This document shows positions 11,561 through 22,158 of a DNA stretch of 64,000 nucleotides, piece by piece. Both the position numbers and the translations under genes were made by a program. The first letter of the stretch is position 1. Every line of letters starts with the position of its first letter. The stretch is from Manihot esculenta (lineage: Eukaryota > Streptophyta > Magnoliopsida > Malpighiales > Euphorbiaceae). The notes under the pieces are model-generated. The model saw nothing but the letters and a program-made list of their open reading frames with translations, made no database searches and had not been told where the DNA came from. The DNA is taken from assembly GCF_001659605.2 (NCBI RefSeq), contig NC_035174.2, forward strand, positions 24,006,027 through 24,070,026, written 5' to 3'.

Positions 11561-12532
11561 AGACTGACCAAATCTGCTCACTTCATCCCTGTCAGGAGTG
11601 GCTATTCTGTGGACAAATTGGCGCAGGTATTTGTTGATGAAGTCGTCAGATTGTATGGGGCTCCTATTTCAATAGTGTCTGATAGAGGACCCCAGTTTAC
11701 CTCCAGGTTTTGGTGGAGTCTGCAAAGTGCTATGGGTACCAGGCTAGACTTCAGCACTGCTTTCCATCCTCAGACGGACGGACAATCAGAGAGGACCATC
11801 CAGACGATAGAAGATATGCTCAGAATATGTGTGCTAGATTTTGGCGGTTCTTGGAGGCAGCATATAGCTTTGGTAGAGTTTGCCTACAATAACAGTTATC
11901 ATGCTAGCATAGGGATGGCTTCATATGAAGCTTTGTATGGAAGGAAGTGCAGGTCACCTGTCTGCTGGGAGGAAGTTAGAGAAAGGGCCTTGGCAGGGCC
12001 TGAGCTAGTAGAGATCACCAGCCGAGTAGTGCCCATAATCAGAGAAAGGATTAGAACGGCTGTGAGCTGGCAAAAGAGTTATGCAGATATCCGCAGAAGG
12101 CAAGTAGAGTTTCAGGAGGGGGATTTGGTATTGCTCAAGGTGTCTCCTATGAAAGGGGTGATTCGGTTTGGAAAGAAAGGTAAGCTAGCTCCACAGTACA
12201 TCGGACCCTTTGAGATCTTGCAAAAGATTGGGAATGTATCGTACAAGTTGGACTTACCTGCTTCAATGGAGAAAATCCATCCGGTTTTCCATGTTTCCAT
12301 GTTGCGAAAATTCGTGTCAGATCCGGGCAAGGTTCTTAGTGAGCCTAATGTAGAGATCATTGGAGATCTCACCTATATTGAGCAGCCAGTATGGATCCTA
12401 GACACCCAGATCAGAAAGTTAAGGAACAAGAAAATCCCGATGGTGAAAGTCCTTTGGAATCACCACAACATCGAGGAGTGTACTTGGGAGACACGGGAGT
12501 CCATGCTCCAGCAATATCCTCATTTCTTCTAA
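11561..12532 (+). pseudogene. TekA integrase C-terminal half plus chromodomain
   Basis: An open frame of 323 codons plus a stop, from the integrase core to the natural end of pol. It begins in the RLTKSAHF segment, after the first catalytic Asp. It keeps the second Asp (SDRGPQFTS, near 11680) and the Glu of the DDE triad ([10 protein letters not shown], near 11775), then a GPF-type C-terminal region and a chromodomain (about 12390-12520). The chromodomain class is known to steer Tekay insertion towards marked heterochromatin. The N-terminal zinc finger and all upstream domains are absent, so it is inactive. About 65-70 bases after the stop, a GATGAATGTTCTTAA word leads to the polypurine tract. 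Confidence 0.88.
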
Positions 12533-12620
12533 GGTGAGTGTTATGTGTTTTTGCATGTATGTTTATGTTTTATGCTATGTTATGCATGTGCTTGTTTGGT
12601 GAACATTCGGGGATGAATGT

Positions 12621-12638
12621 TCTTAAGGGGGAGGAGAA
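12621..12638 (+). promoter_or_regulatory. TekA polypurine tract
   Basis: TCTTAAGGGGGAGGAGAA directly precedes the 3' LTR. It is the expected primer for plus-strand DNA and matches the tracts of TekB, TekC and TekD. Confidence 0.85.
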
Positions 12639-13280
12639 TGTAATACCCGGCTAGACTCCGGTATCGGAATTCCTACCGTCCGGTGGAGTCTCGGATGTCG
12701 AAAACCTCTAGAACGACAAAATCATGTTTTTATAAAATGCTTTCATGTATTTTATGTTTTAAGTAAGAAAGAAATTGAGTTTTGAATGAAAATGACCATT
12801 GAGGAAAATCCAGGTTCGACCGCCGAACCTCATGTTCGGCCGCCGAACATGGTAGAGTTTCGGAGTTACCTTTGGCTTCCGAAGGTGGTCTGGCCAGCCA
12901 CCTATAAAAGGCTCCATGGCCGAAAATGGGCGAGTTTTCTCCCCTATTTTTGGTCCACGGTGAGTCCTTGCCCTCCCATGGTTGGTTTTGATAATTTTTC
13001 TCAAATCTTTCAAATTTTAACAAGTGTTAACTTGGTTTTGAAGATTTTTGAAGCTAAGATCAAGTTTTGGAGCTTGGAGACCCAAGGAGCTAGATTTCTC
13101 CCATCTCCAAGTTAGGATCGTCTCTCCTCTCGATCTTCAAGAGGTAAGCTTAGATCCTACCTTTCTTGTATGTTTTAAACAAGTTTTGAGGGGTTATGGA
13201 ATAGAAAATGCATGTTTAGGTTAGTTTATTTTTGTTAGGGTAAATGTTGAGTTTATGGATAATGTGTGTTGTATGAGTTG
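12639..13280 (+). mobile_element. TekA 3' LTR, first piece
   Basis: Starts TGTAATACCCGG next to the polypurine tract and contains the TATA box. AthC interrupts it after AGTTG. It continues at 28894. Confidence 0.9.
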
Positions 13281-14772
13281 TGATAGAGCATATTTTAGTC
13301 CATATTTTCATGATCTTATTGATGTTTATTTGCACCTATTCTACCTAATTTTGTGGTTTTAATCATGTTTTGCAAATATTAGGTGTGAAGAAACAAATTG
13401 GAGAAAATGCTCTTAAAAATGCCAAAGGAAGCCAAAATTCAGCAACCTTCGTAAGCACTTTCAGAAGCCAAAAACCAGTCACTTTCGGTGGCACTTTCGG
13501 CGGCCGAAAGAGGACTCCAGAGATGAAACTCTACCACCTTCGGCGGCACCTTCGGCCGCCGAACCTTGCATCCAGAGCCGAAATTCCAGCCTCCGAAACT
13601 CATTTTAGGCAGCCGAAAATCCCTCTCAACACTCTCTTTCCTCATTCAAGAAGCCATATCTCAAGTTGCCATATTTGAGGAGCCAAACAAGGAAAGTATT
13701 TTGAGATCCAAATCTTCAAGATTCATATTCAAATATTGGATTTCAAGATCAAGCTTATTAAGGAAGCCAAATCCAAAGATCACATGTTTCCCACTTAGTA
13801 TCATGCACATTCAAAATTAAAAAGGAGGCTCCACCTTCCTTATTAGTGCATGGGCAGCCTCTTAACTCTTTAGGAAACATCTTGAAGACTTTGGGCAGCA
13901 ATTAAAAAGACCAAAGAGCCTCCACTTGCCCCCCATCACATGCATCTCGTTTTTGCCTTCACCCATGCACAAAGAAGGCACATATGGGACCAAGGGCACT
14001 TTGGACAGCCTCTAAAAGACTCATGCTCTGACACCAAACCCTAAGGAGCCTCTCAAGATCTATTTAAAGGCTTCAAGAAGACAAGAAAGGCAGATTTTGA
14101 ATCTCCCAACCTCTCCAAGGTTCGGCCGCCACTCCTCCTCCACCTTGTGCCACCATCGGTTCTTCTTTCTTCTTTTTTTTTTTTTAATTTTCTGTTTTGG
14201 TTCAGCCATGAGTGGCTGAAACCCTTCTTTCTAGTTGAAGTTTGGTTGAAACTAAGCTTGTTTAAAAGGTTGTGAGATCTGAACATAAAGTGTTTACTAT
14301 TGATTTATTCAATATTCATGCAATTGTGCTTAATTCCAAGATTGCTTTGTTGTTTTGATCAAATTGGCCAATTGACTCTTAATTGCAAAGTTAATTGATT
14401 GTTGGATTGGATATTTGTTAGTCCGTAATTGCTGGAAATATTCAGTATATAGAACACTTGGTGTAAAAACTAAGGAATTATATGATCTAGCAACATCTCA
14501 TGCGTTTGAGTAGCTAGGGTTTGGATCTTTCTTGTTCTTCATGCAATTGGTAATTGTTTTAATGCCTATGGCCCAAGGACGTTCCTTCGCAATTTTTTGA
14601 TTAGTAATTGATTAGAGGACGTTCCCTAATCAGGTTGTTCATAAGGAAAGACATGGTGGTGAGAAGCGTCTTCCACTCCCATAACCAACCTATTGAATCA
14701 ATCATGATAACCATGTTTCAATGATCAACCCAAACAACCAAAGTGGATCCATATCTTCAACTAGACTTTTCT
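13281..14772 (+). mobile_element. AthC 5' LTR, first piece
   Basis: Matches the AthC 3' LTR (27151-28888). It contains the CG-rich palindrome block (about 13484-13620) and a TATA-like TATTTAAAGG at 14061-14070. The downstream LTR copy lacks roughly 40 bp present here near 14225-14265. TekB interrupts it after TTTCT. Confidence 0.9.
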
Positions 14773-16968
14773 TGTAACGACCCCAAAAAGGACCGTCACC
14801 GGCGCTAGGATTCAGGTCGGCTTAAGGCCGCCAGAACCCGTAGCAAGCCTGCTATATTCTCTGTGTACCTGTAAACCTCATACATGATCATACATTTTCA
14901 GTGAAAATAAAACTCTTTTCTGAACCAAGGCTTAACCTGTGCATGCACTATCTCTGTACTCTGTACTCATGTACTCTGTACTCTGTATCCCTGACTAGAG
15001 CTTGCTCTAGATGGGTTAACTCATACCTGTTAAGCCTGGTTTTCACATACAGGAAAACATATATACATATACAGATCATGTACAACACATACATCACTAG
15101 GTCAAGCAACAACTATTACATCTCTTTAATATTACATGTCCACTCTAAGCTATTACAGATCTCGTTACTCTTCCTGTACTCTGCTGGACTGTCCCTGTAC
15201 ACTGTACACTGAACCTGCAAAACTGGGGTTAAGGGAGTGGGATGAGCTCTATAGCCCAGTGAGTAGAACAGTAAAACATCTCAGTAAAATATGATTTCAT
15301 GGAATGCACCATATCACAGACAAGCCACATCAAGAGTAAACCTGTCACCACATAGTCCCAGTAACTCTGTGCCAGGGCGTAGAATCGAGCACCTGGTCTT
15401 CCTGTCATATATGTATATGTGTATATAACACCTGTGAACTTACCATTGCCAGGGCGTAGTCAAAGGCTCCTGGACTTTGCTATATACCTGCCAGGGCGTA
15501 GTCAAAGGCTCCTGGTCTTTGCTATACGTGCCAGGGCGTAGTCAAAGGCTCCTGGACTTCCTGTCTGTGACTATTGGATCATTCAGCATTTACTCACATC
15601 ATCAAATAACAATGCAATGCAACATATTCGTGGATACTAATGCAATCATCCTATGATATCATCGTGATGCATGAGAGATGCTAAAAACATGTCATTTGGT
15701 CAATTCAAAAGCATTAAGTGTAGTTCCACTCACCTCTGGCTAACTGGACTGACTGACTCTGCAGGTTCTAAATCTCTGAAGCAGTACTCACTGCTGCTCT
15801 CTCTGGTTCCTCTGGTCTGTACCTATACAGATAGACTCAAATGAGGGACCAAATAAGCTTATGACCAACTCTATTAAACTCCCCAAGAGTCCCCTTACAC
15901 TCACTCTAATAATCATGCAAAGCAAGCAAAGGAAAGCTGGACAGAACACTTTCGGCGGCAGGTTCGGCGGCCGAATGTCCTCTCCAGAGACGAAACTCAA
16001 GCACCTTCGGCGGCCGAATCTCTATGTTCGGTGGCCGAACCCTTTCGGGGGCAAGTTTCGGAGGCCACAAGGCACTCCAGAGACGAAAGTCTCTAACCTT
16101 CGGCGGCACCTTCGGCGGCCGAATCCCCCAAACAGAGCCGAACATGCACAACTCGCGGGGGCAAGCTATGGCAGCCTAAGCCACCATGCAAGAGGTTCGG
16201 CGGCCGAATGAACCTTCGGCTGCCGAACCTGAGTTCATCCAGAACTCAGTTTCAATGGCAAACCATCTCCCTCTTTCCTTCAACTTCTCAAACCATGCCA
16301 ACTTCACCTCCTCAACATACATATACTCATGTATATGATCACAGGGGTCCAAAACTAGCTAATAACCCCAAACAACAAAACAAACATACCTATAAACATG
16401 TAACCATGCATAATTCTTTAAAACTACCATTAATACCCTAAGCATGCATCTCCTTCCTTTATCCCCATAAACTCAAAAACATATACACATGTTCAAGTGC
16501 ATCACTTACCTCCTGTAGCAAGAAGCTAAACACTCTGAACAAGGGAAAACGGATCACCTCACTTTTTGCTTCAAACCCTTCAAAACTTGGTGAATGAGCA
16601 AACTCCTGCATGAGCTGCTCAAAACACTTGCAGATGAGTCTTAGAAGACGTGGCTAATTCATGGCAAGAATCTGAGGCCAACATCTGTCAAAAGCCATGA
16701 CTCAGCTTGGCTGGCCAACTCATCGTCGGCTGCCCAATCACATGCAAGACCATGCAACGTTCGGGGGCCAAACTCACCTTCGGCGGCCGAACTTGGTTCA
16801 ACTGCCTTAGGTCATTTCAACTCAAAACTCACTTCCCTTATCCTTAAAACATTTAAACACATCATAACACCTAGTAAAAACATAAATCCTACCCTTTTTA
16901 GAATTCCGACACCCCGGATTCCATCAAACAACAGGAATGCCGGTGCCGGACTCTAGCCGGGTATTACA
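14773..16968 (-). mobile_element. TekB 3' LTR
   Basis: 2196 bp, reading TGTAATACCCGG...GTCGTTACA on the minus strand. It has three or four CCAGG/CCTGG units at about 15372-15560 and the palindrome cluster at 15950-16225. Compared with its partner it lacks 36 bp near 16775, lying between CTTCGG words, which is probably a deletion between short direct repeats. Confidence 0.93.
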
Positions 16969-16985
16969 TTCTCCCCTCCTTAAGA
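16969..16985 (-). promoter_or_regulatory. TekB polypurine tract
   Basis: On the minus strand TCTTAAGGAGGGGAGAA immediately precedes the 3' LTR. Confidence 0.85.
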
Positions 16986-17044
16986 ACATTCGTCCTCGGA
17001 TGTTCCTAAAACAACAAAAACAAAACACAAGGAGGAAACTAACC

Positions 17045-20000
17045 TCAAAACAGATGTGGATACTGCTGGAGCATAGACTCCCGCGTCTCCCAGGTGCACT
17101 CTTCTAGATTATGGTGGTTCCATAGGATTTTCACCATCGGAATCTCCTTGTTCCTTAGCCGTCTGATCTGTGTGTCCAGAATCCGCACTGGCTGCTCTAT
17201 ATAGGTGAGATCTGTATGAATCTCCACCTCAGGCTCACTCAGAACCTGATTCGGATCTGACACAAACTGTCGTAGCATAGAAACATGAAATACCGGGTGA
17301 ATTCTCTCCATAGAAACAGGTCAATCTAGCTTATACGACACATTTCCGATCCTCTGTAACACCTCAAAGGGTCCAATGTACCGTGGAGCCAATTTACCTT
17401 TCTTTCCAAAACGAACCACTCCTTTCATTGGAGACACTTTCAGCAATACCCAATTACCCTCCTGAAACTCTAACTGCTTTCTGCGCACGTCTGCATACCT
17501 TTTCTGTCTACTCTGAGCTGTTCTGATTCTCTCTCTGATCATGGGCACCATTCTACTGGTAATGTCTATTAACTCTGGCCCTGCAAGAGCTTTCTCTCCT
17601 ACCTCGTCCCAGCAAACAGGGGATCTGCACTTCCTCCCATACAAAGCTTCATAAGGAGCCATCCCAATGCTAGCATGATGACTGTTATTGTAGGCAAACT
17701 CCACCAAAGGTAGATGCTGCCTCCAAGAACCGCCAAAGTCTAACACACATAGTCGAAGCATATCCTCTATGGTCTGGATGGTCCTTTCTGACTGTCCATC
17801 AGTCTGTGGGTGGAAAGCAGTACTAAAATCTAATCTCGTGCCCATCGCACTCTGCAGACTCCGCCAAAAGCGAGAAGTAAACTGAGGTCCTCTGTCTGAA
17901 ATTATAGACACTGGGACGCCATGTAATCTCACTATCTCATCCAGATAGACCTGTGCCAACTTATCCACAGAATAGTTACTCCGTACTGGAAGAAAATGAG
18001 CAGATTTCGTAAGTCTGTCCACAATCACCCATATCGAGTCTATCCTGTTGGACACTACTGGTAAACCTACTACAAAATCCATGGCTATGTTCTCCCATTT
18101 CCACTCTGGAATCGGTAATGGGTTAAGCATTCCGGCTGGTTTCTAATGCTCTAATTTCACCCTCTGACAAACCTCACAGGCTGTCACGAACTGTGCCACT
18201 TCCTTCTTCATGGCTGGCCACCAATAACCTCTTTTCAGATCCTGATACATCTTGGTAGCTCCTGGGTGAATACTATACCTCGCATTGTGAGCTTCCCTCA
18301 TAATGTCTTCTTTCACACTGCCCCTATCTGGTACACAAAGTCGACTCCCATAGCGAAGGATCCCTTTGCTGTCAAATCTAAACTCTGCATTGTTGCCTGA
18401 CTGAACAGTCCTGGCAATTTTCATCAACTCAGGGTCCTCATGCTGTTTCTGAGCTATCTGCTCCAGAAACACAGGTGTCACTCTCATCTGTGCGATCAAC
18501 GCTCCTGTACCAGACAACTCTAGCTGTAATCCCTCGTCAAAGAGCTTATAAAGCTCCATCACAACTGGTCTCCGCTCTGCTGCTATATGGGATAAACTGC
18601 CTAGTGACTTCCGGCTTAGGGCGTCTGCGACAACATTCGCCTTACCCGGATGATACTGGATCTTACAATCATAATCACTGAGCAATTCGACCCATCTTCT
18701 TTGCCGCAAATTCAGCTCTCTCTGACTTAAAATGTACTGTAAACTCTTGTGATCGGTGAAGATCTCGCATTTAACCCCGTAGAGGTAATGCCGCCACATC
18801 TTAAGTGCAAAGATAACTGCTGCCATCTCTAGGTCATGGGTAGGGTAATTCAACTCGTGCTTCTTCAACTGTCTAGAAGCATAAGCTATTACTCTATCAT
18901 TCTGCATCAATACACAACCCAATCCCACCCGAGATGCATCACAGAACACTGTGAAATCCTTGTCACTAACAGGCAGAGCTAGCACTGGTGCTGTGGTCAG
19001 TCTCCTCTTGAGCTCCTCAAAGCTCTCTTCACACTGGTCTGACCAGATAAACTTCTGGTTCTTCTGAGTCAATTTGGTCATAGGAGCTGCTATCTTTGAG
19101 AAGTTCTGAACGAACCTCCTGTAGTAACCTGCCAGTCCCAGAAAGCTTTTAATCTCAGTCACTGTCATGGGTCTGGGCCAGTTAGCTACAGCCTCTATCT
19201 TCTTGGGGTCTACCTCATTCTGCTGATACTACATGTCCCAAGAAGGCAATGCTCCGTAACCAAAACTCACACTTCGAGAACTTGGCATACAAACCATGCT
19301 CTCTCAGTGTCTGTAAAACAATCCTCAGATGCTGGGCATGCTCCTCTGCATCTCTGGAATACACTAAGATATCATCGATAAACACAATGACAAAGTGATC
19401 CAGAAACTCCCTAAATATCCTGTTCATGAGATCCATAAATGCTGCAGGGGCGTTAGTCAACCCGAACGGCATCACTAAGAACTCATAATGCCCATATCTG
19501 GTTCGGAAAGCTGTTTTAGGCACATCTGCCTCTCTAACTCTCAACTGATGATACCCAGATCTCAGATCTATTTTTGAGAAACAACCTGCTCCAGCTAGCT
19601 GGTCAAATAGATCATCAATCCGAGGTAAGGGATACCTATTCTTGATGGTGACCTTGTTCAACTGTCTGTAGTCGATACAAAGTCTAAGGGATCCATCCTT
19701 CTTTCTGACAAAGAGCACTGGAGCACCCCAAGGTGAGGTACTAGGGCGGATGAAACCCTTATCTACCAAGTCCTGCAACTGTTCTTTCAATTCTGTTAAC
19801 TCAGCTGGCGCCATCCTGTAGGGAGGTATAGAGATAGGTCTGGTACCTGGCAATAATTCAATGTCAAACCCTATCTCCCTATCAGGTGGTAGTCCTGGCA
19901 AATCGTCTGGGAACACATCGAGAAACTCTCGGACTACTGGTACTGTGGCTGGTTCCCTAACCTGACTATCTAGCTCTCTCACATGAGCTAGAAACCCCTG

Positions 20001-21935
20001 ACAACCCCTCCTAAGCAAACGACGAGCCTGAAGGGCTGAAATCATACCTCTGGGTGTACCTCTCCTGTCTCCTCTGAAGACACACTCTGACCCATCCTGG
20101 TCTCTGAGACTCACTAGCTTCTCTCGACAGTCCAACGTAGCGCTATATGCAGATAGCCAATCCATCCCTAGAATGACATCAAAATCTGTCAAGTCTAGAA
20201 CCACTAGGTCAGCTGGAAGGCATCTACCCTCTATGAAAACTGGACTGAAACGATAGACTGACACTGCCACTGATGGGTCACATCTAGGTCCACTGACCCA
20301 GAGAGGATACTCTAACTCAGAACTGATCAAACCCAACCTCTCTATGGCTCTCGAAGCAATAAAGGAATGAGAAGCACCGGGGTCCATCAAAGCATACACA
20401 TCTGAACACCCAATGATGAGATTACCTGACACCACTGTGTTCGACGTGTTAGCCTCCTCCTGTGTCACTGTGAAAATCCGTGCTGGGGCTACCGGATTTC
20501 CACCTCGGGAACCTGCTGCTGAAGTAGAGACTACCCCTCTCCCTCTACCTCTGCCACTAGTCTGAGGCATGACTGGAGCTACTGGCCGTACAACTGGCTG
20601 TACCACACTGCCTGAACTCATCTGCTGGGATGGTGCAAAAGTCATCTGCGGACAATCCCGAGCAATATGCCCTTCCTGTCCACATCGAAAACAAGCTGTA
20701 GATCCCAACCGACAAACTCCTTCATGTGGTTTTCCGCATCGTCTGCAGACTGGAGCTGAGCCAGAGCTTGAGCCACTACCTATTCCCAGACCTGACTTGA
20801 CTTTATTCCAGAACTTACTCTTTGTTCCTCTTGCTCTATCCCATCTTTTACTGCTTGGTGTGGGGGCTTTAGAACCCGAAGCCTGTGCCTGTGACTGCTT
20901 CTGAATATTGGCACTAGCTTCCATTTTCCTGGCTGCATCTATAATAGAGTGAAAACTCTCCTTTTCTGCTGGAAGGATCAAAGAAGAATACCTGGGATGA
21001 AGTCTCATGGTATATCTCCTTGCTTTCTTCTGATCAGTATCATAGGCCTGACCCACGTACTGAAGCAGATCCAGGAACTTATCTGTGAATTCATCAACAC
21101 TCATCTCATCTGTCTGTCTCAACTGTTCAAATTCAATTATCTTCATCTCCCTTGAACTATCAGGAAAAGCCCACCCTGCAAACTCATTGGCGAACTCTCC
21201 CCATGACATACTGTCCATTCTCGGCTCCACATAATTCTTAAACCATTCTCTGGCTTTCTTGCACTTTAATGTGAAACCTGCCATCTCAATGGCTCTCCTA
21301 TCATCTGCTCCCAATTCACTGGTGATCATCCTAACTGCTCTGAGGTAATCAAATGGATCATCTCCCGTATTGTACTTAGGAGCATCCAATTTCAAATACT
21401 CCGTCATGTGGACTTTACCTCCAGATGAACTAGGTTCATGTCTGTCAACAACAACAGGGGCTACTGGTTCTGGTGGTCGTACTGGTTCATTTGGCTCTAG
21501 GTGTGCTGCACTTGGATGAGTAGGGGAAGATGGATACATAGGATATGGTGGATAGTAGTGAGGATATGGGATATATGGCATGTATGTAGGATATGGGTCA
21601 AATCGAAAGTACTCCGACATCCCCTCCATCGGATATTCTGGCTCCTGAAACAAGGATGGATAACCATAACCTGAGGCCTGACCGCCTCCCTCGGAATCGC
21701 CCATACCTTCATCCATAGACGGATCAGTCTCCATAGCCTCCCTCTCTTCTTCTGATCTACCTCCTCTAACTACTCCTCTTCTGCTCTCGTCCACAGACCT
21801 TCTAGGGTCTATTGACATGCCTTCCCTGCTAGATCTCTGCGACCTTGCCCTTGGCAATGCAGGAGGACGAGCAGTTGGTCTCTCACTCTCTGGTGGGACT
21901 CCAGTCAATCGAGCTGATCGACGAGTTCCTCGCAT
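17045..21935 (-). pseudogene. TekB gag-pol polyprotein, three lesions
   Basis: The ATG at 21935 (MRGTRRS) matches the TekD start; a TTG 20 codons upstream only lengthens the frame. Order: gag core, CCHC knuckle ([14 protein letters not shown]), protease (DPGAS), reverse transcriptase with IDD palm motif, RNase H, integrase and chromodomain. Relative to TekD, about five bases are missing near 19228, creating a TGA at the RT-to-RNase H transition. A CAG-to-TAG change near 18140-18142 lies just after the integrase zinc finger. A TTA-to-TGA change near 17318 lies before the chromodomain. The rest is almost identical to TekD. The protein would provide particle, replication and integration functions, but this copy cannot make a full pol. 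Confidence 0.93.
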
Positions 21936-22143
21936 CTTTACTCTGGAAACACAACATATAACATACCACTTTAGCACATAAACATCACATATCAATCATA
22001 CATACAATACTCATGGCATATCATAGCAGATAGGACTCAAGACCCTATCCTAGTGGACATGATTTTTTTCCTATTGTGCTTGACCACTTCTAACATGTCT
22101 GAGCCCAACACTATCTCTAGAGGTCCGATCATGTGAACCTAGG

Positions 22144-22155
22144 GCTCTGATACCA
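22144..22155 (-). promoter_or_regulatory. TekB primer-binding site, initiator tRNA-Met type
   Basis: TGGTATCAGAGC on the minus strand, three bases from the LTR end at 22159. This is the standard chromovirus primer site. The stretch from here to the gag ATG at 21935 is an untranslated leader of about 210 bases. Confidence 0.9.
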
Positions 22156-22158
22156 ATC

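Noticed and set aside
14901..15212. 103-residue open frame in Tekay LTRs (also 22287, 45170, 52662)
   Set aside because: Low-complexity reading of the TACTCTG microsatellite and the LTR end; no domain, and antisense to the element.
15861..16211. 116-residue open frame repeated in four LTRs (also 23247, 46146, 53636)
   Set aside because: It lies antisense in Tekay LTRs and its residues (FGGRFGGR, RRPN) are translations of the repeated palindrome. Recent copying of the LTR explains its conservation.
18475..18681. Plus-strand frames within TekB and TekD gag-pol (also 20569, 48833, 50932)
   Set aside because: Shadows of the minus-strand polyprotein with no independent support.
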